Assembly: GCA_020723325.1 (NCBI GenBank)
Contig: DYJD01000022.1
Location: 62,001 to 126,000, forward strand
DNA: 64,000 nt
DNA from: Desulfosudis oleivorans
GTDB taxonomy: Bacteria > Desulfobacterota > Desulfobacteria > Desulfobacterales > SURF-7
Direction: 5' to 3'
Positions 25,798 through 33,475 of this stretch are shown here, piece by piece. A model generated the notes under the pieces. That model did no database searches. It saw only the letters and a list, made by a program, of their open reading frames with translations, and was not told where the DNA came from. A program made the translations under genes and the position numbers. Every line of letters begins with the position of its first letter. Position 1 is the first letter of the stretch.

Positions 25798-26433
25798 ATG
25801 AATATCGGTCCGGTTAAAATAAATGTCCGGCAGGCCTTTAATGCTTCCGGCAAGGCCGCTCGGGGTAATGAGGAACCAACCCAGGATGCGGCCGGGATCC
25901 CTGGAGCTGAAAAAAAAGAAACCGCCCGTAAAGGTTTGGAGATAGGCAAGCGCTTGCATGCATCGGAACTGACCGAGGCTGAGTTTGAAAAGGTTAAAAA
26001 ACTGAAGCAAGTGGATACGGCGGTGCGGGCCCATGAGATGGCCCATGTGGTCTCTGGCGGACGTTATGTGCGCAGCGGCGCGAAATTTCAGTTCGAGCGC
26101 GGGCCGGACGGCAAAGCCTATGCCGTGGCCGGCGAAGTGGGCATCGATATCTCAGCGGTACCGGGAGACCCCAGGGCCACGGTGGAAAAAATGCAGACCG
26201 TGCAACGGGCGGCCCTGGCACCCACGGACCCATCCGCCCAGGATCGCCGTGTGGCGGCTAAGGCGGCCCAGATCCAGGCGGATGCCGCGTTGGAGATGGT
26301 TCTGATGCGTTTAAAGGAAAGCGACACACAGGCCAAAGAAAATACGGTGTATCAAAGTCATAAAAGCGAAAAGGCCTATGCGGCAGATGGAAAGACAAAT
26401 GCAACCGGGACAATCATCCATATGATCGGTTAG
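25798..26433 (+). CDS. SprA-related putative zinc metalloprotease
   Basis: 211 residues from the ATG at 25798, chosen because GGAGG is eight bases upstream and the sigma-28-like promoter ends just before it; an in-frame start at 25729 would precede the promoter. The central motif [13 protein letters not shown] contains HExxH, the zinc-binding pair of the SprA-related family. It is followed by [19 protein letters not shown] and [16 protein letters not shown], both family hallmarks. The function of the family is unknown. The linkage here to a FliA-type promoter and to flagellin 850 bp downstream suggests a role connected with motility. No signal peptide was seen. Confidence 0.8.
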   Translation: MNIGPVKINVRQAFNASGKAARGNEEPTQDAAGIPGAEKKETARKGLEIGKRLHASELTEAEFEKVKKLKQVDTAVRAHEMAHVVSGGRYVRSGAKFQFERGPDGKAYAVAGEVGIDISAVPGDPRATVEKMQTVQRAALAPTDPSAQDRRVAAKAAQIQADAALEMVLMRLKESDTQAKENTVYQSHKSEKAYAADGKTNATGTIIHMIG

Positions 26434-26481
26434 GTTGACCGGTAATGATAAGAACAGCATACATCCAGGAGGGAATACGCC

Positions 26482-26736
26482 ATGGAAATCAATCAATTGG
26501 ATCAAGTCAACAGCGCAACGGCCCAGGTGGCCCGGCCGGAAGAGCCCAAGCGGGCTCCTCGGGAAACGGAAGCGCCGGCCCAGAACCTGAGCAATAATAC
26601 AAGAGAGGCCTTCCGAGTGGAATTGTCCGAAGAGGCCAAGGCCAAACAGGCTGAGGAAAAATTGCAGGCCGAATCCGAACAGCCACCTCCCAGGCAAAAC
26701 AACACATATAATGCCGCAGGCGAAATTGCCGGCTGA
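26482..26736 (+). CDS. small hypothetical protein
   Basis: 84 residues, not recognised. The start is supported by AGGAGGG eight bases upstream. It is Glu-, Ala-, Gln- and Pro-rich and has a segment FRVELSEEAKAKQAEEKLQA that resembles the short helical motif (VxLSxEA) of small flagellar-associated or FlxA-like proteins. No membrane segment or signal. It lies 48 bp after the SprA-like gene and its 3' part is next to another small gene with a similar motif, so all three may be one unit leading to flagellin. Confidence 0.6.
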   Translation: MEINQLDQVNSATAQVARPEEPKRAPRETEAPAQNLSNNTREAFRVELSEEAKAKQAEEKLQAESEQPPPRQNNTYNAAGEIAG

Positions 26737-26749
26737 TCAGGTGACGGCA

Positions 26750-27145
26750 ATGAAGGTTACCGGTAGTTATAATGCGGCTAATATCCAGCAGCCACCTGCA
26801 TCCGGAACGCGGACTCCGCGGGCCGTGTATGAGACGGTTTTGAATACCGCGGACCGCGTTTCGGATACGGGCGAGGCAAAAGAGGATACGGCGGCTTATT
26901 CGGTGCGAATCTCCGATCAAGCGCGGGCCAAAGCTGAATTTGAAAGCGGTCAGCGAAGGGAAGGCGCTGCTTTTGAGAGCCGGGCCCGGCGGGATAGGAG
27001 CGAATTTGAGCGCCGACAGCAACAGGAAAAGGCGGCCTTTGAACGTCAGGAAGCAGAGAAAAGCGCGGAGTTCAGACGAAAACAACAGGCTGAGGCAAGA
27101 GTATTTAAAAGCAATTATGAATTACGAATTACGAATTATGAATAG
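26750..27145 (+). CDS. small coiled-coil protein whose C terminus is encoded by a repeat arm
   Basis: 131 residues, not recognised. The ATG at 26750 has AGGTGA five bases before it. The N-terminal half contains YSVRISDQARAKAEFE, similar in style to the motif in the preceding small protein. The second half is a charged Glu/Arg/Gln helix (RRDRSEFERRQQQEKAAFER), probably a coiled coil. The last ten residues (NYELRITNYE) and the stop codon come from the 37-bp repeat arm at 27112-27148, so the original C terminus was probably replaced by insertion of the repeat. Confidence 0.6.
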   Translation: MKVTGSYNAANIQQPPASGTRTPRAVYETVLNTADRVSDTGEAKEDTAAYSVRISDQARAKAEFESGQRREGAAFESRARRDRSEFERRQQQEKAAFERQEAEKSAEFRRKQQAEARVFKSNYELRITNYE

Positions 27146-27272
27146 TGGTTCGGACGTTTCGGGTCTTTGTTTTGCCGGTTTTTTTGCCATAGGTCGTACA
27201 GATTAGGATGATATTTTAATAAAATTGAGAAAATACCTTGATTCATAATTCATAATTCGTAATTCATAATTG
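27112..27272. mobile_element. MITE-like element, copy 1 (161 bp)
   Basis: Two inverted 37-bp arms, 27112-27148 and 27236-27272, enclose 87 bp. Arms are made of AATTAYGA-like units and begin/end with CAATTA...GTGG / CC..GATT...AATTG. The inner right side (ATAAAATTGA then AAATACC) is also present in copy 2, which supports a real element. The left arm ends the preceding gene; the right arm lies 16 bp before the flagellin start codon. No coding capacity. Confidence 0.6.
27161..27176 (+). promoter_or_regulatory. weak sigma-54-like site before flagellin
   Basis: GG, ten bases, GC with TTGC at -12, but the -24 half is poor (GGGTC instead of TGGCA). It lies inside MITE-like copy 1. No better flagellar promoter was seen between 27146 and 27288. 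Confidence 0.25.
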
Positions 27273-27288
27273 TATTTCAGGGGGTTTT

Positions 27289-28122
27289 ATGCGGATCAAT
27301 ACAAACATAAGTGGAATGTTCGCCGTCAAATCGTTACAGGAGGGGCAGCAAGCCCTGCAGGCCAGTCTGGACAAGATCTCCAGCGGGCGGCGGATCAACA
27401 AGGCTGCGGATGACGCCGCGGGCATGACCATTGCCGATACCCTGGCCAGCCAGGCCCGGGGCATGGGACAGGCCATCCGCAATGCCAACGATGCCATTGC
27501 CATGGCCCAGGTGGCGGACGGTGCTTTGGAAAATTCCTCCCAGATCATTCAGACCATTCGGGAAAAGGCCTTGCAGGCTGCCAACGACAGCCAGAGCTAT
27601 GAATCCCGCCAGGCGATTCAGGCGGATATCGGCAAGCTGCTGTCCCAGTTGGATAATGTCGCACAGACGACCAGTTACAACGGCCAGCGGCTCTTGACCG
27701 GCGATTTTACCGACAAGAGTTTTCAGACCGGGGCCAATGCCGGTGAAACCATTTCCCTTTCCATCGGGTCGGCGGCTTCGAACCAACTCGGCAGCAATGA
27801 AACCGGCAGATTGAGTGACATCGATGTGACCAGTACTGAGGGCGCCCAGGCTGCCGTTCAGATTGCCGACCAGGCCCTGGCCGACTTGAACAGCAACCGC
27901 TCCCAGATCGGTTCCGTGCAAAATCAATTGACTTCCACGATTCAGAATCTGTCCAGCTCCCAGATCAATATATTCGCATCGGAATCCACCATCCGGGATA
28001 CGGATATGGCCGAGGAATCCATGGTCTTGTCACGGCTGAAATTACTCAATCAGGCCCGGGCCTATGCCTTGGCCCAGACAAAGGATCGAGGAGAGAGTAT
28101 CTTGGGATTGCTGAAAGGGTAG
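27289..28122 (+). CDS. fliC: flagellin
   Basis: 277 residues, about the shortest workable flagellin. The N-terminal D0/D1 helices begin MRINTNISGMFAVKSLQEGQ and contain ISSGRRINKAADDAAGM. The C-terminal D1/D0 segment has IRDTDMAEESMVLSRLKLLN. Between them only about 60-70 residues (ANAGETISLSIGSAASNQL to TEGAQAAVQI) remain, so the variable surface domain is almost absent. AGGGGG precedes the ATG by four bases. It would be exported by the flagellar apparatus and is the obvious acceptor for the pseudaminic acid pathway; Ser/Thr residues in the central segment are candidate sites. Confidence 0.95.
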   Translation: MRINTNISGMFAVKSLQEGQQALQASLDKISSGRRINKAADDAAGMTIADTLASQARGMGQAIRNANDAIAMAQVADGALENSSQIIQTIREKALQAANDSQSYESRQAIQADIGKLLSQLDNVAQTTSYNGQRLLTGDFTDKSFQTGANAGETISLSIGSAASNQLGSNETGRLSDIDVTSTEGAQAAVQIADQALADLNSNRSQIGSVQNQLTSTIQNLSSSQINIFASESTIRDTDMAEESMVLSRLKLLNQARAYALAQTKDRGESILGLLKG

Positions 28123-28127
28123 AACGG

Positions 28128-28164
28128 TAATTATGAATTAGGAATTACGAATTATGAATGGTGG
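28128..28164 (+). repeat. 37-bp AT-rich repeat arm (solo)
   Basis: Same arm as at 24092 and 27112, ending GGTGG, located five bases after the flagellin stop codon. No partner arm is seen before the next gene. Confidence 0.85.
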
Positions 28165-28226
28165 AATTAGGTCGGCTTATATTTGCTGAAAATCATTAAC
28201 CCGTTATTTTATCATAGTTGACTTTA

Positions 28227-29966
28227 TCACATGGAGATGGAGCCTTTACGGAAGTCGGTTTTGGTTAGATGCACATTGATGAGAACCGGCCGGCCGTTGG
28301 CGGCAAAGTTGCGGGCGGCAGTCAGCGCTGCGGGAATTTCCGTCTCCTTGGTGACGAGAATTCCCTTGGCGCCGAAACCTTCCGCCACCTGATGGTAGTC
28401 GGTATAGCGCAGGACCGTGGCCACATCGTCCTGGAACAATTCGATCTGGTCCCGGGCGATCTGGGCCCAGGAGGCGTCGTTGCCCACCACGGCAATGATG
28501 GGAAGTTTATGCCGCACGAAAGTGTCGAATTCCTGCAGGCTGTAACCGGCGGCGCCGTCGCCGTATAGAAGCCAGACCTCGGCCTGGTTTTGACAAAGTT
28601 TCGCTCCCAGGGCAAAGCCGGCGCCCACCCCCAGGGTGCCGAAGGCGCCTGGGTCAAGCCAGCTTAAAGGCTTTCTCGGCCGCAGCATATAGGCGGCCGT
28701 GGCCACGAAATCCCCACCGTCAGCCACCAGAATACTATTCTCGCCGAGAAATTCATCCAGTTGCCGGAGGAAGCGCAGAGGATTAACGCCGTTGGCTGCC
28801 TGGGCGCCCATGGCGGTAATTTCCGCTTCCCTTTGATCATCAGCCGAACGCAGACCGCTGATCCATTCACTCCGCTTGGTCAGGGCAGCGGGGGTGCCGG
28901 CCAGGCTTTGCAGAAACAGGGCCGGGTCGGCGTGCACAGCCAGGTCCGGCTTGCGGTTGAGGTTCAAATCTGTTTTGCTGCGGTTGGCGGCGATCAGTTT
29001 GGCCTTGGCCGGGATGGCCCTGCCGTAATCCAGCCGAAAATCACAAGGCATGCCGGCAATTAAAACCAGATCCGCCTTTTTCAGAGCTTCCTTGCGTTTG
29101 TGGCGCATTTGCAGCGGATGAGCAGGACCCATGAGTCCCCGGGCCATACCGGTGAGAAATACCGGCAAACCCAAACGCTCAATGGCGACGGCAAGCTTGC
29201 CGATTTCGGCAGGATTCAGCAAGGCCTGACTGCCCACGATCAGGACCGGGCGTTTGGCTTTGGTCAGCATGGCCAAAGCCGCAGCGGTTTTTTCTTTTCT
29301 CAACTTGGGCATGGTGGGTCTGCGGGGAGTGGTCTTGACCGTGTCCAGGTCACAGGCAAACATTTTATCCATATGGCGGTTGAGATAAAATTGAAACAAT
29401 TTGCTTTTGAGCATATTGGGAGGTAGTTCCCGGGTTTTAAAGCCGTACCATTCGCGCACCAGTTTCTCGCTATATAAAAGGTCGATGGGGCATTCCACAA
29501 AAACCGGTCCGGGCACACCGGAGCCGGCCACTTCAAAGGCATGTTCCAAAACCGGGCCGATATCGCAATTGCGGTTGATGGTCACGGCCATTTTAACCAC
29601 GGATTTTACCAGGGAGATCTGATCAATGTCCTGCAGGGAGCCCCGGCCTTTGGCCAGGGTGGCGGCCGCGCCGCCCAGGAGGATCAGGGCGGACTGGGCC
29701 ATCTGGGCATTTTTCAGGGCGGTGATGGTATTGGTTACGCCCGGGCCGGCGGTTACGGCCGCCACCCCGGGTGCGTCGGTGAGCCGGGACACCGCGTCGG
29801 CGGCAAAAACGGCGTTGACTTCGTCACGCACATCCACAACCCGGATATTGAGGCGGTTGCAGCCTACTAAAATAGGGGAAATGTGCCCGCCGCTGAGGGT
29901 GAAAATCCAGCGGACTCCGTGATCTTTTAAAATTTCGGCAATCAAGCGGCCGCCGTTATTGTCCAT
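28227..29966 (-). CDS. thiamine-diphosphate enzyme, ILVBL / 2-hydroxyacyl-CoA lyase-like
   Basis: 579 residues with all three TPP-enzyme domains. The N-terminal PYR domain has [16 protein letters not shown] and [16 protein letters not shown] (the conserved glutamate). The middle domain has [15 protein letters not shown]-like sequence. The PP domain has the GDG...N cofactor motif from [12 protein letters not shown] to AVVGNDASW. The GGHISP opening and the WAQI ending of the motif resemble eukaryotic ILVBL (acetolactate synthase-like, a 2-hydroxyacyl-CoA lyase) more than catabolic acetolactate synthases. No small regulatory subunit gene is adjacent. Reaction uncertain. Confidence 0.75.
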   Translation of the reverse strand: MDNNGGRLIAEILKDHGVRWIFTLSGGHISPILVGCNRLNIRVVDVRDEVNAVFAADAVSRLTDAPGVAAVTAGPGVTNTITALKNAQMAQSALILLGGAAATLAKGRGSLQDIDQISLVKSVVKMAVTINRNCDIGPVLEHAFEVAGSGVPGPVFVECPIDLLYSEKLVREWYGFKTRELPPNMLKSKLFQFYLNRHMDKMFACDLDTVKTTPRRPTMPKLRKEKTAAALAMLTKAKRPVLIVGSQALLNPAEIGKLAVAIERLGLPVFLTGMARGLMGPAHPLQMRHKRKEALKKADLVLIAGMPCDFRLDYGRAIPAKAKLIAANRSKTDLNLNRKPDLAVHADPALFLQSLAGTPAALTKRSEWISGLRSADDQREAEITAMGAQAANGVNPLRFLRQLDEFLGENSILVADGGDFVATAAYMLRPRKPLSWLDPGAFGTLGVGAGFALGAKLCQNQAEVWLLYGDGAAGYSLQEFDTFVRHKLPIIAVVGNDASWAQIARDQIELFQDDVATVLRYTDYHQVAEGFGAKGILVTKETEIPAALTAARNFAANGRPVLINVHLTKTDFRKGSISM

Positions 29967-29993
29967 GATATTTCTCCGGATTTGGAAGGATCT

Positions 29994-30311
29994 TTAGGTG
30001 AACAATTTGGCCAACAACCGCTGCAGCAGCGGGGGGCGCGGCACGCCCATGCGGCTTAAGTAGTTTTCCCGGGAATCAAAAATCAAATAGCTGGTAACCG
30101 CATCCCAGGCTATGCCGCCCTGGAGATTGGCGATCCAGTCACCGTTTTCCGCGTCGATTTCCGGTACGCGGCCCACCACGAACAACTTGCCGCCGTAATT
30201 TTTAAAGGAAACATATTCCAGGACAGCTCCGTCCTGGAGTGCGTCCGGGGCATTGGCAATATAAAAGACAACCAGTTTGCCGTGAAAATCCGGAAGGGAT
30301 TCCATTTCCAT
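29994..30311 (-). CDS. small conserved-looking hypothetical protein
   Basis: 105 residues from the ATG at 30311, which has GAGG six bases upstream; the longer frame to 30377 adds unlikely residues. The protein reads as a small alpha/beta fold (LVVFYIANAPDALQDGAVLEY, KLFVVGRVPEIDAENGDW) and I do not recognise its family. It lies 27 bp upstream of the TPP-enzyme gene on the same strand, so the two are probably co-transcribed. Confidence 0.6.
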   Translation of the reverse strand: MEMESLPDFHGKLVVFYIANAPDALQDGAVLEYVSFKNYGGKLFVVGRVPEIDAENGDWIANLQGGIAWDAVTSYLIFDSRENYLSRMGVPRPPLLQRLLAKLFT

Positions 30312-30546
30312 GCTGGGCCTCTGTTCCTTGGGTCTTGGTGCAATTGGAAATACCGCGGCCGGCGGGTTGCTCGGCACGGCGGCATGAATACCGGCGCAGT
30401 TAAAGTAGCAAGCCCGGCCGGAATTGTAAAGCGTCCTTTTTGGCGCAACCTTTCATTCTGGTAGATATTTTGCATATTTTTTTCCAAATGGCGGTGGGGA
30501 ACAGGTACGCTTTCACCTTCATCAAAGGTCATGATCCGTCAATCCA

Positions 30547-30810
30547 ATGAAGATTCAATCTCCGTCCCATCTTATTCCCTATTTTTATCCAACTGAGCAA
30601 ACGTCCCTTTTGGCGGCGGAGAAAAGGGAAGTTTTTGCCGGTCATGAGCCCGGGCAACAGCATTTGCCGCTAAGAAAAGAGCAATGGGGTGCCCAAGGTC
30701 ATCGTTATTATTTGAAATCAAGTACGGAGAATGATATTTATAATATGAAACAAACCATGGTATCACAAGGAACAGCTACAAAGGGCGGTTTGATCGATGT
30801 TTATGCCTGA
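30547..30810 (+). CDS. possible small hypothetical protein
   Basis: 87 residues, not recognised, with no membrane segment or known motif. The ribosome binding site is poor. Support comes from its position in tandem, 26 bp before a well-started gene, and from the end segment TMVSQGTATKGGLIDVYA, which resembles the short C-terminal phrases of small flagellar-associated proteins. Could be a chance frame. Confidence 0.35.
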   Translation: MKIQSPSHLIPYFYPTEQTSLLAAEKREVFAGHEPGQQHLPLRKEQWGAQGHRYYLKSSTENDIYNMKQTMVSQGTATKGGLIDVYA

Positions 30811-30836
30811 GGAAAAATGGAGAAAGGAGAAAGTCG

Positions 30837-31103
30837 ATGAGTGCTCAGAACGAGCAAACTTTCATCAAGATCGATATTTTGGAGAGTGCCATCGAGTCGC
30901 AATTAATCACTTCCATATTAACCGAGCGGGAAATCCCACATTTTTTACGCTCCTTTCATGATACTGCTTATGACGGGCTTTTCCAGATGCAAAAGGGCTG
31001 GGGGGAGATCAGCGCTCCGGCCCGGTTCAAGGAGGAAATTTTGGAAATAATTGCCGCTGTCAGAAGCACGCCCGTGGAACAAGTTTCCGATCCGGATTTT
31101 TAG
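30837..31103 (+). CDS. small DUF2007-like protein
   Basis: 88 residues; AAGGAG precedes the ATG. The pattern FIKIDILESAIESQLITSIL, then IPHFLRSF and GEISAPARFKEEILEII, fits the DUF2007 / putative signal-transducing fold (one beta-alpha-beta unit in which a helix follows a short strand). No catalytic residues. It is 33 bp upstream of the RelA/SpoT-like gene and may be in the same transcript. Confidence 0.55.
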   Translation: MSAQNEQTFIKIDILESAIESQLITSILTEREIPHFLRSFHDTAYDGLFQMQKGWGEISAPARFKEEILEIIAAVRSTPVEQVSDPDF

Positions 31104-31136
31104 ATCATTCCCCAGAGGTGGTCCTAAATAAAAATT

Positions 31137-32306
31137 ATGTATATTTCAGCTTTCCCACACCGCGAGGAGTTGTTTGAAATCACCAATCGCTGGCTTTCCG
31201 ATCAGTTGGAGCCGGCCGATCCCCTGAAAATAACCCGTATCATCACTTATGACAGTTTCATGGCTTGGGAACTCATCCAGGATTTTATCAGTGATCTGCT
31301 GCCTTTGTTGTTTGCGGGTTCTGTACGCATCAAACCCATTACCACCAAAAAGGAACTCAAGGATTTCTTGTGTCGCTCCGCCCATCGTCGGACTGTGGGG
31401 ATCGAGGCATTGATCAAAGACTATCTGCGAACGCCGGAATACTATTACAACAGTTCACCCATTGCTGGACTAATTTTTCATGATGACCGTGAGCATATCT
31501 TGAGTCTGTGTCGGTTCAAGCGCATCAAACGCACGGCCGAGAAAGCCAGCCGTTATGCTTCTGAATACATCCATCAGGAGGTGCTCAAGGCGGCCCACCC
31601 TTCTTTGTCCAAACGCTTGCCGAGCGAAGTGTTTGAAGACCCAGGGGTCTTGGCTGAGCTGATTCGGGCTGAAAAAAAGGTCATGGCCCAAATCCAGGAG
31701 AACGGCCTGCGCTTGCCCAAGGAGATCATGACCATTCGGGATGTACTTGGCATGAAAGTCGTCATTGATCAGTCGGATGAGTCCGGCCTGGAATCGGCCC
31801 TGCTCAGCCTGCCGGGGCTGGACATTGTTGAGAAGGAGCGCCACACCGGCATGTATAATGCTGTTCATTACCTGCTGGAGGTGCCGGTGGATACAGACAA
31901 GATGCAAGGCAGATTTCAGAGCGCTGTTCCTGCCTTGAAACTGGCATCCAGGGGGCTGGCCGTTGATGGAATTGAAAATGACTTTAAAATATTTTCCTCA
32001 ACCGGACTGAATACGATTCAGATCGACCTGATTGTCACTAGTTTCAAGGAACTGGTGGAGTCGGAAATCGGACGGTCTATGCATGAAAAGCGCATCTTTG
32101 ATCAGCGCCAGCAGCAGCGTTTTTATGGCAATATCCCCAAAAACATAGAATATATCATTGAGTACTTGCTGGCGGTGGGCTTGAGTCCTTCGATTCATAT
32201 CGATGAAATTCCCATCAAAATCTGGGGGCGCTATCTGCCGGATACCTTGGGCTTCAGCGTGCGGCAATTGTTCAACATGCCGGAGTACAGCTTGATCGAT
32301 ATATAG
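31137..32306 (+). CDS. uncharacterised protein with RelA/SpoT-like nucleotidyltransferase motifs
   Basis: 389 residues. The N-terminal ~150 residues are mixed helical and unknown. Residues about 165-300 carry motifs that resemble the (p)ppGpp synthetase fold: MTIRDVLGMKVVID matches the D.xG.R(I/V) strand, and HTGMYNAVHYLLEVP matches the Y..xH motif. The order and roughly 35-residue spacing fit. However, the canonical G-loop and the R in GxR are altered (GMK), so activity is doubtful. The ATG at 31137 has a weak ribosome site (AGAGGTGG about 19 bases upstream). Remote similarity only; a structure search would decide. Confidence 0.6.
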   Translation: MYISAFPHREELFEITNRWLSDQLEPADPLKITRIITYDSFMAWELIQDFISDLLPLLFAGSVRIKPITTKKELKDFLCRSAHRRTVGIEALIKDYLRTPEYYYNSSPIAGLIFHDDREHILSLCRFKRIKRTAEKASRYASEYIHQEVLKAAHPSLSKRLPSEVFEDPGVLAELIRAEKKVMAQIQENGLRLPKEIMTIRDVLGMKVVIDQSDESGLESALLSLPGLDIVEKERHTGMYNAVHYLLEVPVDTDKMQGRFQSAVPALKLASRGLAVDGIENDFKIFSSTGLNTIQIDLIVTSFKELVESEIGRSMHEKRIFDQRQQQRFYGNIPKNIEYIIEYLLAVGLSPSIHIDEIPIKIWGRYLPDTLGFSVRQLFNMPEYSLIDI

Positions 32307-32334
32307 GAGATCACAGATACGGCAACACAGTAAA

Positions 32335-32360
32335 TCTTGCTCTTGCTCTTACTCTTACTC
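32335..32360 (+). repeat. hexamer microsatellite
   Basis: Four tandem units, TCTTGC twice and TCTTAC twice, in the 278-bp gap between the RelA/SpoT-like gene and the motB-like gene. No gene is seen in that gap; it also holds the sigma-54-like site. Confidence 0.7.
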
Positions 32361-32532
32361 AGCTTTCAAAGACCCCTCCATACCCGGCAATTTTTTCCCA
32401 TGTCACCATTCGGTTCTGAATTCCCGGCTCTGCGTAAAAGGTTTATCTTGTATTAAGCGAATGCGGGATAGTAATAATACCGGCAAGCAGCCCTTGTCTT
32501 GGAAAAATTTGATCCAGGCAATGAATTTCTCG

Positions 32533-32549
32533 TTGGCATAGTTTTGGCT
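32533..32549 (+). promoter_or_regulatory. sigma-54-like promoter before the motB-motA-like pair
   Basis: TTGGCATA, four bases, TGGCT, with exactly ten bases between GG and GC. -24 TTGGCA matches well; -12 is TGGC instead of TTGC. It lies 36 bp before the ATG at 32585. Confidence 0.5.
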
Positions 32550-32584
32550 TTCTTTTCAGCAGTAGTCTTCAGGGAGAATTTTAC

Positions 32585-33475
32585 ATGAATTCAATATTGC
32601 CATCAACGCACACAACCGATTGTCTCGACACCAATACGGTTTCTTCTGCCGATTGTAGCACGGATGATAAACAACTAGAGTCGTATATTTTCGATTATGC
32701 GGCTGTAATGGATACTGGAATCCCTGTTGACAGTCTAGGACTTTTGCAAAGAAAAAAACAGAAAACCGTGCATTGGTCCATCCTTTGGTCTGATATCATG
32801 ATGACCATGTTCGTGCTTTTTCTGGTATTGTATGTTCATAAAGCCATCCAGCAAGGGTTCTCTCTGGGAAAACCCAAGGCCGCTTCAGAGCAAAAGATTG
32901 AAACCACTCCGGCGCTATCCAGACAAAAGAATCAGATGGAAATCCTGCCCCCGCCGGTGGAACATGTTTATGAATGGGGTATTCCCCTCATGAGGGACAA
33001 GCTGTTTTCCGATCTACGTTCCATAGAGTTTGGGCCGGACCAGGCGGTCCGCATTGTCTTGCCGGGAGATGTTTTGTTCGATACCGGTCAATTGGAATTA
33101 AGAGCAACGGCTCGGGACTCCTTGCGGGAAATTGCCGATTTGTTGAAACGTTTCCCTTATATGGTCAATGTGGTCGGCCATACAGATGCGGCCCCAAGCA
33201 ATTCCGAGCGATACGGCACCAATTGGGAGCTGTCCTCCCTGAGGGCTTGCGCCGTGGCGCGTTTCCTGATGGAAGAAATGAAGCTGCCGGAAGAGCGCTT
33301 TTATGTGAGCGGGTATGCCCACATAAAACCGGCATATAGCGATGACACCATTGAAAACCGCGCAGCCAACCGTAGGGTGGAAATCCTTATCACCCGTGAT
33401 CTTCCCTTTGGAAGACACGGCCGTTTGCGTGAATTACCCCTGGGCGGAGGATATCATGTCACTGGAAGAAAATAA
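32585..33475 (+). CDS. MotB/OmpA-type flagellar stator protein
   Basis: 296 residues. One membrane segment at residues about 66-86 (WSDIMMTMFVLFLVLYV) holds Asp70, in the position of the proton-carrying aspartate of MotB. A C-terminal OmpA peptidoglycan-binding domain at about 155-280 has VNVVGHTDAAPSN, LSSLRACAVARFL and NRAANRRVEILI. The 60-residue cytoplasmic N-terminal extension is longer than in usual MotB. AGGGAG lies ahead of the ATG. It precedes the MotA-like gene and overlaps it by 20 bp; the usual order is motA first. The pair probably forms a stator ring in the inner membrane. Confidence 0.8.
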   Translation: MNSILPSTHTTDCLDTNTVSSADCSTDDKQLESYIFDYAAVMDTGIPVDSLGLLQRKKQKTVHWSILWSDIMMTMFVLFLVLYVHKAIQQGFSLGKPKAASEQKIETTPALSRQKNQMEILPPPVEHVYEWGIPLMRDKLFSDLRSIEFGPDQAVRIVLPGDVLFDTGQLELRATARDSLREIADLLKRFPYMVNVVGHTDAAPSNSERYGTNWELSSLRACAVARFLMEEMKLPEERFYVSGYAHIKPAYSDDTIENRAANRRVEILITRDLPFGRHGRLRELPLGGGYHVTGRK

